This document shows positions 25,490-34,034 of a stretch of 64,000 bases of DNA, in pieces. The stretch is from Ruminococcus sp. UBA1394 (GTDB lineage: Bacteria > Bacillota > Clostridia > Oscillospirales > Ruminococcaceae). A program made the translations under genes and the position numbers. The notes below the pieces were generated by a model. The model was not told the DNA's origin. It saw nothing but the letters and a program-made list of their open reading frames with translations, and did no database searches. The DNA lies in assembly GCA_002305725.1 (NCBI GenBank), contig DBQM01000003.1:1-64000 (forward strand). The letters are read 5' to 3'. The first letter of the stretch is position 1; every line of letters begins with the position of its first letter.

Positions 25490-26641
25490 ATGACTGTTAA
25501 AGCAAGCGAAGTTTTATTCAATTCCCAGACAAGCGTTGCACCGCTCGGACTTATAGCTCTTGAAAGTGCAGCAGAGCTTGGAAAAAAGATTGACGAGTAT
25601 CTTGTATCATGGGCGAAAAAGGGCGGTTATGATATTGACACACTCCTTATCAAAAACCAGTGTCCGAGATTTGCCTCCGGTGACGGAAAGGGACTTATTG
25701 AGTCAACAGTAAGAGGCAAGGACATCTTTATTATTGTTGATGTCGGTAACTACAGCTGCACATACAAAATGTTCGGCAAGGAAAATTCAATGTCCCCTGA
25801 TGACCACTACCAGGATTTAAAGAGAATTATTCAGGCGATTTCCGGAAAGGCACACAGAATCAATGTTATCATGCCAATCCTCTACGGCGGACGCCAGCAC
25901 AAGAGAAGCTACCGTGAATCCCTTGACTGCGCAGTTGCACTCCAGGAACTCCAGTCCATGGGTGTTTCAAATATCGTGACTTTCGATGCTCACGATCCGA
26001 GAGTTCACAACGCAATTCCGCTTATGGGATTTGACAACGTTATACCGTCATATCAGGTTCTTAAAGCGCTGTTCAATAATGTTGACGACCTTGTAATAAA
26101 CAAGGACGAGTTTATGGTTGTCAGCCCGGACGAGGGTGCGCTTAACAGAAATATGTACTATGCGTCAGTACTTGGCGTTGATATGGGTATGTTCTACAAA
26201 AGACGTGATTATTCCAGAATCGTTGACGGAAGAAACCCTATTGTTGCTCATGAATACCTCGGTAACTCAATGGAGGGCAAGGACGTTTTCGTTGCTGATG
26301 ATATTATTTCTTCCGGTGAATCTGTTCTTGACATTGCCTATGCGCTGAAAGCAAAGAAAGCAAGAAGATTTTTCGCATACGGCACTTACGGTCTTTTCAC
26401 AAACGGTCTTGAAAAGTTTGACAAGGCTTATGAGGAAGGCTATATTTCCGGTGTATTCGGCACAAACCTGACATACAGATCTCCGGAACTGCTTAAACGT
26501 CCGTGGTTCCATGAGGTTGACGTTTCAAAATATATCGCTTACTTTATTGCATCTATCAACCATGACGTTTCAATCAGTACAGTCATTGACCCACATGAAA
26601 AAATCAAAACTCTGCTTGCAAAACAGGGACATAATCAGTAA
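25490..26641 (+). CDS. prs: divergent ribose-phosphate pyrophosphokinase
   Basis: PRPP synthetase makes phosphoribosyl pyrophosphate for nucleotides, His and Trp. The 383-residue protein is longer than the usual enzyme of about 315 residues and clearly divergent. The PRPP-binding motif appears as FVADDIISSGESVLDIAYA, the conserved Asp-His region as FDAHDPRVHNAIP, and MPILYGGRQHKRSYRES stands in the nucleotide-binding flexible-loop region. It belongs to the long type seen in Clostridia; whether it is the sole PRPP synthetase of the organism cannot be judged from this window. GGAAGGAAAAGG precedes the ATG. A strong terminator follows. Confidence 0.85.
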   Translation: MTVKASEVLFNSQTSVAPLGLIALESAAELGKKIDEYLVSWAKKGGYDIDTLLIKNQCPRFASGDGKGLIESTVRGKDIFIIVDVGNYSCTYKMFGKENSMSPDDHYQDLKRIIQAISGKAHRINVIMPILYGGRQHKRSYRESLDCAVALQELQSMGVSNIVTFDAHDPRVHNAIPLMGFDNVIPSYQVLKALFNNVDDLVINKDEFMVVSPDEGALNRNMYYASVLGVDMGMFYKRRDYSRIVDGRNPIVAHEYLGNSMEGKDVFVADDIISSGESVLDIAYALKAKKARRFFAYGTYGLFTNGLEKFDKAYEEGYISGVFGTNLTYRSPELLKRPWFHEVDVSKYIAYFIASINHDVSISTVIDPHEKIKTLLAKQGHNQ

Positions 26642-26645
26642 AAAG

Positions 26646-26684
26646 TTATCCGCACCTTTTATTTTAAAGGTGCGGATTTTTTAT
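26646..26684 (+). terminator. terminator of ppa-prs
   Basis: ATCCGCACCTTT pairs perfectly with AAAGGTGCGGAT, followed by TTTTTTA. Confidence 0.9.
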
Positions 26685-26732
26685 ACCCGGAAAAATATTT
26701 TTATAATTTGCAAATAAAATTATATAAACCGC

Positions 26733-26761
26733 TTGACAAGTTATGAACATGGTGATATAAT
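26733..26761 (+). promoter_or_regulatory. consensus sigma-A promoter of the RHH-clpB operon
   Basis: TTGACA at 26733-26738, exactly 17 bp, TATAAT at 26756-26761. The sequence overlapping and following the -10 repeats TGATATAA at 26754 and again about 10 bp later, a candidate operator. No CIRCE inverted repeat is present. Confidence 0.8.
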
Positions 26762-26783
26762 ATTGATATAAGGAGGGGAGAAG

Positions 26784-27446
26784 ATGAAAAAAAGCGTATA
26801 CAGTCTGGTTTTGTCAGACGATGTGGTGAAAGCTATTGACGATATGGCTTACCGGTTAAACACAAGCCGTTCAAACCTTATCAATCAGATACTGGCTGAA
26901 CAGGTTTCCTACAAAACTCCCGAAAGCCTTATGAAAGATATCTTCGACTGCATGAGAACAATCATGGACGGTCACTTCCAGATACAGGGGCAGGCGTCTG
27001 ATGCAATGCTTTCAATAAGAAGTCCGCTGAGGTATAAATACAAGCCGACTATCAGATACCGTGTGGAGCTTTTAAGGGAGGCAGAAAAGGATGTTTTCGG
27101 AAAACTTTCAGTTTCTTTCCGTACACAGAGCGCACAGCTCATAAGTATGCTTGAAGGTTTTTTCAGACTATGGTACAGCCTTGAAAAAGCTTATATAAAT
27201 AATTATTTTCCGGAGGGTGTTGAGTATGCTTATTCAGAGGGCAGATTTATCAGAAAGCTTAAAATTTCAAAGGAAATCGGTCAGACCAGTCCGGACCTGC
27301 TGGGCAATGCCATAGGTGATTATATAGGCTTGCTTGATTCGGAAATAAAGCTTTATTTTGCCGGAATTGACGATATGGGAATGACAGCGGGAAAAATGGA
27401 AAAAATGCTTGTGGACAGTATAAATAATGGCATGACAGTCATTTAA
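26784..27446 (+). CDS. ribbon-helix-helix protein upstream of clpB
   Basis: The 220-residue protein opens with a short beta strand and two helices typical of ribbon-helix-helix DNA-binding folds (VYSLVLSDDVVKAIDDMA, then NTSRSNLINQILAEQ, residues 4-42). About 170 further residues are predicted mostly helical and match no family I know. An AAGGAGGGGAGA site precedes the ATG. It is the first gene behind a consensus promoter and ends 13 nt before clpB. A plausible inference is that it represses or senses for its own clpB operon, standing in for CtsR or HrcA control, but no experiment or family precedent is known to me. Confidence 0.65.
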   Translation: MKKSVYSLVLSDDVVKAIDDMAYRLNTSRSNLINQILAEQVSYKTPESLMKDIFDCMRTIMDGHFQIQGQASDAMLSIRSPLRYKYKPTIRYRVELLREAEKDVFGKLSVSFRTQSAQLISMLEGFFRLWYSLEKAYINNYFPEGVEYAYSEGRFIRKLKISKEIGQTSPDLLGNAIGDYIGLLDSEIKLYFAGIDDMGMTAGKMEKMLVDSINNGMTVI

Positions 27447-27459
27447 GGAGGTATTTGTT

Positions 27460-30057
27460 ATGAATGCTCAGAAATTTACACAAAAATCCCTTGAGGCTAT
27501 ACAGCTTGCTCAGGATACTGCAACGGAATATCAGAACAATGCAATTGAACCGGAGCATCTTGTTTATGCACTGCTTAATCAGGAAAACGGTCTGATAAGT
27601 CAGCTTATGCAGAAAATGAACATTGACGTTTCAGCGCTGACTGGCTCTGTAGTACAGGTTATTTCAGCAATGCCGAAGGTTACAGGTAGCGGACGCCAGA
27701 GCGGAGCGGTCTATGTTTCAAACGAGGCGGACAGAATTCTTGTTGACGCTGAAAAACAGGCTAAGAACATGAAGGACGAATATGTTTCTGTCGAGCATAT
27801 TTTCCTGTCGCTCCTTGAAAATCCAACAGCAAAGCTGAAAGATATATTCAGAGCATTTTCAATAGATAAAAACGGTTTCTTAAAGGTACTGATGGAAGTC
27901 AGAGGAAATGCAAAGGTAACAAATCAGAATCCGGAGGAAACCTATGATGTCCTTGCAAAATACGGTCAGGAACTGGTTGAGCTTGCAAGAAACAATAAGC
28001 TTGACCCTGTTATCGGACGTGACAGCGAGATAAGAAACGTTATAAGAATACTTTCAAGAAAGACCAAGAACAATCCTGTTCTTATCGGTGAACCTGGTGT
28101 CGGCAAAACCGCCATTGCTGAGGGACTTGCACTGAGAATCGTTGCCGGAGATGTTCCGGACAGCCTAAAAGACAGAAAGATTTTCTCTCTTGATTTGGGC
28201 GCACTTGTTGCCGGAGCAAAATACAGGGGCGAATTTGAGGAACGTCTTAAAGCAGTCCTTTCAGAAATTAAAAAGAGCGAGGGCAGAATTATACTCTTTA
28301 TTGACGAACTGCATACTATTGTGGGCGCAGGCAAGACAGACGGCGCAATGGACGCCGGAAATCTTCTGAAACCAATGCTTGCAAGGGGAGAACTGCACTG
28401 CATCGGTGCGACGACACTTAACGAGTACAGGCAGTATATCGAAAAGGACGCCGCTCTTGAAAGACGTTTCCAGCCTGTTATGGTAAGCGAGCCGACTGTT
28501 GAGGACACAATTTCAATTTTAAGAGGACTCAAAGAACGTTACGAGGTATTCCACGGTGTAAAGATTCACGATCAGGCGCTTATTGCTGCGGCAACTCTTT
28601 CAGACAGATATATCACAGACAGATTCCTGCCGGACAAGGCTATTGACCTTGTGGACGAAGCCTGCGCTATGATAAGGACTGAAATAGACTCAATGCCTAC
28701 AGAGCTTGACGAAATTTCAAGAAAGATAATTCAGCATGAGATTGAAGAGGCTGCACTTAAAAAGGAAAACGATAAAATTTCCGCAGAACATCTTGAAGAA
28801 GTACAGAAAGAGCTTGCTGAAATGCGCAGTCAGTTCAATGAAATGAAAGCAAAGTGGGAAAACGAAAAAAACGCTATTACAAAGGTTCAGAAGCTCAGAG
28901 AGGATATTGAGAAAATAAATTCAGATATTGCCAAGTCTGAGCGTGAATATGACCTTAACAAAGCCGCTGAGCTGAAATACGGCAAACTTCCTCAGCTGCA
29001 AAAGGAACTGGAGGAAGAAGAAAAAATCGCTGAACAGGCTAAAAACGGCGATTCACTTCTGAGAGATAAGGTTACAGACGAGGAAATCGCAAGAATAATC
29101 TGCCGCTGGACCGGTATTCCTGTTGCAAAGCTTATGGAGGGCGAACGTGAAAAGCTTCTGCACCTTGACGATGTTCTGCACAAACGTGTTATCGGTCAGG
29201 ATGAGGCTGTCGAGAAAGTCAGCGAGGCAATACTTCGTTCAAGAGCCGGTATTCAGGATCCGAACAGACCGATAGGTTCGTTCCTCTTCTTAGGTCCTAC
29301 CGGTGTCGGTAAGACAGAGCTTGCAAAAGCGCTTGCTGAGGCATTGTTTGATGATGAACACAACATTGTCCGTATCGACATGAGCGAATATATGGAGAAA
29401 TTCAGCGTGAGCCGTCTTATAGGAGCTCCTCCCGGATATGTAGGCTACGAGGAGGGAGGTCAGCTGACAGAGGCAGTAAGAAGAAAGCCTTATTCAGTTA
29501 TACTCCTTGACGAAGTCGAAAAGGCTCATCCGGATGTTTTCAACATTCTTCTGCAGGTGCTTGATGACGGACGTATTACCGATTCGCAGGGCAGAACAGT
29601 CGATTTCAAGAACACTATCATAATTCTGACTTCAAACTTAGGTTCGCCCTACATTCTTGACGGTATCACCGAAAGCGGAGAGATAAGCGAAGATGCAAGA
29701 GCAAAGGTTGACGGTCTGTTAAAACAGCAGTTCAGACCGGAGTTCTTGAACCGTCTTGACGAGATAGTATTCTACAAGCCTCTTACAAAACATGAGATTT
29801 ACGGTATTGTTGACCTTATGCTTGACGATCTTAGAAACCGTCTGAAAGACAAGCAGCTTAATGTTGAGGTTACTGACAGAGCAAAGGACTATATCATTGA
29901 ACAGGGTTATGACCCGAACTACGGCGCACGTCCGCTGAGAAGATTCTTGCAGAGAAAGGCTGAAACTCTCATTGCAAAGAAAATCATTGCTGACGATGTC
30001 GCACCGGACAGCACTCTTTTGCTTGACTTTGACGGTGAAAAGCTTGTTGTGAAATAA
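27460..30057 (+). CDS. clpB: ATP-dependent disaggregase ClpB
   Basis: ClpB is a hexameric AAA+ chaperone that rescues aggregated proteins with DnaK. The 865-residue protein shows two N-terminal Clp_N repeats (about 1-150), AAA-1 with Walker A GEPGVGKTA, a middle coiled-coil region (about 410-520, with repeated Lys/Glu heptads), AAA-2 with Walker A GPTGVGKTE, and the C-terminal D2-small domain ending DPNYGARPLRRFLQ. The middle domain marks it as ClpB rather than ClpC or ClpA. AAGGAGG precedes the ATG. It is cotranscribed with the ribbon-helix-helix gene and followed by a terminator. Confidence 0.96.
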   Translation: MNAQKFTQKSLEAIQLAQDTATEYQNNAIEPEHLVYALLNQENGLISQLMQKMNIDVSALTGSVVQVISAMPKVTGSGRQSGAVYVSNEADRILVDAEKQAKNMKDEYVSVEHIFLSLLENPTAKLKDIFRAFSIDKNGFLKVLMEVRGNAKVTNQNPEETYDVLAKYGQELVELARNNKLDPVIGRDSEIRNVIRILSRKTKNNPVLIGEPGVGKTAIAEGLALRIVAGDVPDSLKDRKIFSLDLGALVAGAKYRGEFEERLKAVLSEIKKSEGRIILFIDELHTIVGAGKTDGAMDAGNLLKPMLARGELHCIGATTLNEYRQYIEKDAALERRFQPVMVSEPTVEDTISILRGLKERYEVFHGVKIHDQALIAAATLSDRYITDRFLPDKAIDLVDEACAMIRTEIDSMPTELDEISRKIIQHEIEEAALKKENDKISAEHLEEVQKELAEMRSQFNEMKAKWENEKNAITKVQKLREDIEKINSDIAKSEREYDLNKAAELKYGKLPQLQKELEEEEKIAEQAKNGDSLLRDKVTDEEIARIICRWTGIPVAKLMEGEREKLLHLDDVLHKRVIGQDEAVEKVSEAILRSRAGIQDPNRPIGSFLFLGPTGVGKTELAKALAEALFDDEHNIVRIDMSEYMEKFSVSRLIGAPPGYVGYEEGGQLTEAVRRKPYSVILLDEVEKAHPDVFNILLQVLDDGRITDSQGRTVDFKNTIIILTSNLGSPYILDGITESGEISEDARAKVDGLLKQQFRPEFLNRLDEIVFYKPLTKHEIYGIVDLMLDDLRNRLKDKQLNVEVTDRAKDYIIEQGYDPNYGARPLRRFLQRKAETLIAKKIIADDVAPDSTLLLDFDGEKLVVK

Positions 30058-30064
30058 TAATGTA

Positions 30065-30101
30065 ATCGTCCCCGGCGCTTTGACGCTGAGGACGATTTTT
30101 T
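30065..30101 (+). terminator. terminator of clpB
   Basis: ATCGTCCcCGGCG and CGCTGAGGACGAT form the stem, followed by TTTTTTG. Confidence 0.8.
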
Positions 30102-30157
30102 GTAAAATAAAAGAATAACCCGCAATATTTCTGCATAAAATACAAACGGGTGATTAT

Positions 30158-30652
30158 ATGAAAAAGCTCAGAAAAAAAGAAATAATCGGGTTTATTTTTA
30201 CTGCGGTTTTGGGTACTCTTCTCCATTTCACTTATAACTGGAGCGGCAAAAACGGTTTCGTGGCACTCTTTTCGGCAGTAAACGAAAGTACCTGGGAGCA
30301 TTTAAAGCTTTTATTTATTCCGGCAGCAATATTTGGAGTTATCGAATATTTTACCGACGGACGGGAATTGCAGGGATTTCTTACAGTAAAAGCTGCTGGT
30401 ATATGGGTGGGAATGCTTTCTGTTGTAGTGCTTTACTACACTTATACCGGAATAATCGGCAGAAATTTTATGTGGCTTGATATTCTGATTTTCTTTATCG
30501 GCTGTGCAGTTATTTCGCTGTATACTTTAAAATATGCAAACCGTATCTATGGCAGTAATTTTGCCGGAATACTGCTCCTTATTGTAAGTATCATTGCATT
30601 TTTTGTCTTTACCTATTTCCCGCCGGATATAGGACTTTTCAGAGTACCATAA
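30158..30652 (+). CDS. small polytopic membrane protein, DUF6512-like
   Basis: The 164-residue protein has about five hydrophobic helices and the conserved motif VNESTWEHLKLLF near residues 42-54 together with an N-terminal HFTYNWSGKN, which I associate with the DUF6512 family. The function is unknown. The start codon follows CGGGTGA, a modest ribosome-binding site. It stands alone and ends at a hairpin shared with the convergent cobalamin-riboswitch operon. Confidence 0.68.
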   Translation: MKKLRKKEIIGFIFTAVLGTLLHFTYNWSGKNGFVALFSAVNESTWEHLKLLFIPAAIFGVIEYFTDGRELQGFLTVKAAGIWVGMLSVVVLYYTYTGIIGRNFMWLDILIFFIGCAVISLYTLKYANRIYGSNFAGILLLIVSIIAFFVFTYFPPDIGLFRVP

Positions 30653-30660
30653 AATTAATT

Positions 30661-30692
30661 CCCGAAAGTTATAACAGCTTTCGGGAATTTCA
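30661..30692. terminator. bidirectional terminator
   Basis: CCCGAAAG and CTTTCGGG with flanking A/T-rich arms form a terminator serving the membrane-protein gene and the leftward operon. Confidence 0.8.
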
Positions 30693-30700
30693 ATTATCAA

Positions 30701-31255
30701 TCAGTTTTTTTTCTTTCTCAATCTGACCACAACAACAGCCGCTGTCACAACAACTGCAGCAGCCGCTGCAATAATGATAATTACAACCATATTTATTCCG
30801 CCTTTCAGCGCACCGTCCGGAAGTGTTGCAGATTCAAAAACTATTGTCCTGTCATACCATTTCTGTTTTTTAATACTCCACGCCGCACAGTCGATGTTAT
30901 TGTCAAGAGCCTCAACAGGAACATTATAGGTATATTTTCCCTCTGTATTTTCCACAAAGTAAATACAGTTGTCGTCCGGCGCAGACTCTGCCTCCTCACC
31001 GGTACCCATAAACAGCTTTTCATAGCCTGTTCCGCTGAGTGTCATAACTGCGGTCATTGTGCCATTTGCAACTGTAAGCTGACAGTCAACAATTTTGAAC
31101 ATGGACGAGCTTGAAGTGACTTCAATGCTGTATGTGCCGTCGTTTATCTTGTCAGCGTAAACAGGGGATTTTTCACTATCAGCAAACACGGTGCCGGACA
31201 TGAAACAGCAGGCGAGCATTAAAACACTACATAAAGATAAAATGATTTTTTTCAT
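30701..31255 (-). CDS. surface protein with NEAT-like domain
   Basis: The 184-residue precursor has a signal peptide (MKKIILSLCS..., about 1-25). A beta-rich domain follows, opening with INDGTYSIEV and holding a SSSMFKIVDC segment, then YTYNVPVEAL and KWYDRTIVF. A C-terminal hydrophobic helix (about 155-178) with a basic RLRKKKN tail ends it. The pattern resembles NEAT-type tetrapyrrole-binding domains: DGTY start, S-M-F segment, and Trp-Tyr near the final strand. This is a resemblance, not a proven match. It is the last gene of the cobalamin-riboswitch operon, 16 nt after the CbiK gene. Ligand candidates are corrinoid, sirohydrochlorin or heme. The ATG at 31255 follows GTGAGGT. Confidence 0.65.
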   Translation of the reverse strand: MKKIILSLCSVLMLACCFMSGTVFADSEKSPVYADKINDGTYSIEVTSSSSMFKIVDCQLTVANGTMTAVMTLSGTGYEKLFMGTGEEAESAPDDNCIYFVENTEGKYTYNVPVEALDNNIDCAAWSIKKQKWYDRTIVFESATLPDGALKGGINMVVIIIIAAAAAVVVTAAVVVVRLRKKKN

Positions 31256-31270
31256 GTATAACCTCACATT

Positions 31271-32170
31271 TTATTTGCTGAGACTGTCTATTGCGTCACC
31301 GACATGGGAAACGTAGATTTTCTGTACATCTTCTATTTCTCCCAGTCCCTTTAAAACGCACTCTACTTCAAAGCCCTCAGCCTCAAAGGTTGTTTTCCAT
31401 GAACCGTCCTCGTCACCAGCCATATCATTGTTTGCATGATCACCGGCAACTACCATAAGCGGTTCAAGAACTACCTTTGAATATCCTTTTGCTTTAACGT
31501 CTGCGATAACATCATCAAGGGTTGGTGTAGCTTCAACTGTTCCTATAAAATAGTTTTCAGCACCGGCTGATGTGAAAGCGTCCTGAAGCTTTGCATAGGT
31601 TGAGTTTGCGTCATGCTCTGTACCATGTCCCATAAATACAATGGCTGTGCTGTCATTGCTGTAATCCTTTGTTGCAACAGTAAGAGCGTTGACGAGATTT
31701 GTGTAGTCCCCATCAGATGTAAGCAGGGGAGTTCCCATTGCGACCTTGTCAAACTTGTCCTTATATGTTTCAACAGCTGCGGCAAGGTCATCATACTCAT
31801 ATCCGCTCATAACGTGAGTCGGCTGAACCACAACTTCCTTTACACCGTCTGAAACAAGTCTTTCAAGCGCCTCTTCAACATTGTCTGTTTCAATGCCATC
31901 CCTTTCCTTGATAATATCGATTACTGTCTGACTTGTAAATGCTCTTCTGACTTCATAATCAGGATAAGCATCTGCAATTGCTTTTTCAATTGCACCGATC
32001 GTCTTTTCTCTGCTGTCATTGTAGCTTGTACCAAAGCTTACTGTTAAAATTACAGGCTTTGCAGTATCAGCAGACTTTGATTCCTGTGAATCGTTACTTG
32101 CACCGCAGCCTCCGAACATACATACAGCTGACATAAGAACAGCAGCGATAAATCTTCTTTTAATTTTCAT
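31271..32170 (-). CDS. cbiK: lipoprotein sirohydrochlorin cobaltochelatase (CbiK-like)
   Basis: CbiK inserts Co2+ into sirohydrochlorin or its reduced form in anaerobic cobalamin synthesis. The 299-residue protein contains the full chelatase fold with TVSFGTSYNDSR near the N-terminus, QPTHVMSGYEY, GHGTEHDANS (candidate catalytic His) and EPLMVVAGDHANNDM (candidate metal His). Unusually it carries a type II signal sequence with lipobox FGGC (Cys22), so it should be anchored outside the membrane. Exported CbiK is known in Desulfovibrio, where the periplasmic form also binds heme. Its place within a transporter operon under a B12 riboswitch suggests work on imported or surface-bound tetrapyrrole rather than in cytosolic synthesis. 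Confidence 0.88.
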   Translation of the reverse strand: MKIKRRFIAAVLMSAVCMFGGCGASNDSQESKSADTAKPVILTVSFGTSYNDSREKTIGAIEKAIADAYPDYEVRRAFTSQTVIDIIKERDGIETDNVEEALERLVSDGVKEVVVQPTHVMSGYEYDDLAAAVETYKDKFDKVAMGTPLLTSDGDYTNLVNALTVATKDYSNDSTAIVFMGHGTEHDANSTYAKLQDAFTSAGAENYFIGTVEATPTLDDVIADVKAKGYSKVVLEPLMVVAGDHANNDMAGDEDGSWKTTFEAEGFEVECVLKGLGEIEDVQKIYVSHVGDAIDSLSK

Positions 32171-32271
32171 GGTGATTTTTCCTTTCCTGTTTTTATTGAT
32201 TATTTATATTAAGACTGAATACATTGACCGCCCGGCGTTTTGTACATGATCTTTGTATTGCCTTAAAATCG

Positions 32272-33024
32272 TTAAAAATATTTTTTGTAAAGCTCATCCG
32301 GAATATCAAAAAGCTCCCGGATAATATCATCTGTAAATATCTCCTCCGGCTTTCCTGAATGAGCAACAGCGCCGTTTTTTATGCATATCGTGAAATCTGA
32401 GATTTTTTCTGCAAGGTCAAGCTCATGCATGGAAACGATAACGGCAATTTTATTTTCCGCAGCAAGCTTTCTTAGTATCTCCAGAAAAATTATTTTATGA
32501 TGAATGTCAAGGTAGGAGGTAGGTTCGTCGAGGATAAGTATCTGCGGTTCCTGGCAGACTGCCCTTGCAAGCATTACTCTCTGCCGCTGTCCGTCGCTTA
32601 CCTCTGAAAAATCACAGTCCGCAAATTCGGACATTTCCACCATTTCAACCGCACGGTTTACTGCGTCCCTGTCATTCTGTTCAAGCTTTCCGAAACGCCC
32701 TGTGTAAGGGTATCTTCCGGTCTCGACTACATCACGGCAGGTCATAAGCTCCGGCTTTATCCTCTCAGTAAGAACCACGGAAAGCTTTTTTGCCTTTTCA
32801 TTGGGAGAAAGTTTTTCAGCGCTTGAATCCTCAAAATATACATCACCGCCGTGCTTTTTCAGATAACCGGCAATGGTTTTGAGAATGGTTGACTTTCCCG
32901 AACCGTTAGGTCCGATAAGCGTCATAATTTCTCCGCCTCGGACATTAAAGCAGATATCCTTTATCAGCGGCTTTTTGTACCCCACAGACAAACTGTCGGC
33001 AGAAATTTTTGCGTTTTCCATCAA
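32272..33024 (-). CDS. ABC transporter ATP-binding protein, BtuD/FecE type
   Basis: The 250-residue ATPase has Walker A GPNGSGKST, Q-loop region, signature VSDGQRQRVMLARA (a variant of LSGGQ) and Walker B ILILDEPTSYLD. It belongs to the type II importer ATPases for iron-siderophore, heme and B12. Its start overlaps the end of the permease gene (ATG/TGA overlap at 33021-33024), indicating translational coupling. A 101-bp gap separates it from the downstream cbiK gene with no terminator seen, so the operon probably continues. Confidence 0.92.
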   Translation of the reverse strand: MMENAKISADSLSVGYKKPLIKDICFNVRGGEIMTLIGPNGSGKSTILKTIAGYLKKHGGDVYFEDSSAEKLSPNEKAKKLSVVLTERIKPELMTCRDVVETGRYPYTGRFGKLEQNDRDAVNRAVEMVEMSEFADCDFSEVSDGQRQRVMLARAVCQEPQILILDEPTSYLDIHHKIIFLEILRKLAAENKIAVIVSMHELDLAEKISDFTICIKNGAVAHSGKPEEIFTDDIIRELFDIPDELYKKYF

Positions 33025-34034
33025 AGCTCACCTCTTTTTCTGCATATCAGAACTGTTATCACAACCGGCGCTCCGAAAATTGCTGTAACCGTGCTGATAC
33101 TAAGCTCTGTGGGAGCAAACACTGTCCTTGCAAGCATATCGCAGAGCATACAGAAAATACTTCCGCCTAAGAAACAGCCAGGTATTAAAATCAGAGGTTT
33201 TGACGTCTTGAACAATACCCTTATGATGTGGGGGACGGCTATTCCCACAAAGGACACCGGACCTGCAAAGGCAGTAACACAGGCAGAAAGCAGTCCTGAA
33301 AGAAGTATAAGCGCAGTACGCAGAAAGTTTATTTTCACGCCAACATTCTTTGCATAGCTTTCACCAAGCTGATATGCACCGATAGGCTTTGATAGCAGAA
33401 AAGTTCCGGCAGAGGCAGTAATAACCACCGCCGCAATGACCTTTAGATTTTCCATGGACATTCCGGAAAATGTACCCACAGACCAGTTGTGGAGGTTAAC
33501 AATGTCAGAATCATCAGCAAAGGTTATGACAAAATCTGTAATTGCAGAGCATATATAGCCTATCATTATTCCGCATACCACCAGCATTGACATTCGCTCC
33601 ATTTTTTTTGAGATAAGCAGAACAAACCCCAGAGAAATAAGCGAACCTGTGAACGCCGCCAGTATCATAACCGCTGAATTTACCGTGCGGAATCTGCTTA
33701 CCGCCGCAATCATCACAAGGGCAACCGTCAGCTTTGCGCCCGAGGAAACGCCCAGTACAAATGGGCTTGCAATGGGGTTGTGAAAGAACATCTGCAAAAG
33801 ATATCCGGAAAGGGAAAGCGCACCACCTAACAGCAGTGCCGCCAACACTCTGGGTATGCGTATTTTCCAGATTATTCCCGACGTGGTGTCGTCAACTGTA
33901 CCGGCAAACAATACATGAAATACCTCTGAAAATGATATTCCGGCACTTCCAATAAAAATATTGATAAAAAGAGTGAGCAGCAATAAAATTATAAGGCCGA
34001 CAAATGCAGCTATAGTTCTTGTTTGTCTTTTCAT
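33021..34034 (-). CDS. ABC transporter permease, BtuC/FecCD type
   Basis: The 337-residue membrane protein has roughly ten hydrophobic segments and the hallmark FecCD sequence LLGGALSLSGYLLQMFFHNPIA (here only the LGGALSLSG and NPIASPFVLG motifs are cited) followed by GVSSGAK. It forms the channel of a type II importer with the downstream ATPase. It overlaps both neighbours by 4 nt. Context (cobalamin riboswitch, cobaltochelatase) favours a corrinoid or related tetrapyrrole substrate over ferric siderophore, but sequence alone does not decide. Confidence 0.92.
   Translation of the reverse strand: MKRQTRTIAAFVGLIILLLLTLFINIFIGSAGISFSEVFHVLFAGTVDDTTSGIIWKIRIPRVLAALLLGGALSLSGYLLQMFFHNPIASPFVLGVSSGAKLTVALVMIAAVSRFRTVNSAVMILAAFTGSLISLGFVLLISKKMERMSMLVVCGIMIGYICSAITDFVITFADDSDIVNLHNWSVGTFSGMSMENLKVIAAVVITASAGTFLLSKPIGAYQLGESYAKNVGVKINFLRTALILLSGLLSACVTAFAGPVSFVGIAVPHIIRVLFKTSKPLILIPGCFLGGSIFCMLCDMLARTVFAPTELSISTVTAIFGAPVVITVLICRKRGEL

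Noticed and set aside
26784..27446. Toxin-antitoxin interpretation of the ribbon-helix-helix gene
   Set aside because: The next gene is full-length ClpB, not a small toxin, and the protein is much longer than typical antitoxins.
27966..28532. 188-residue minus-strand open frame inside clpB
   Set aside because: It is an antisense shadow of conserved clpB AAA-1 coding sequence.
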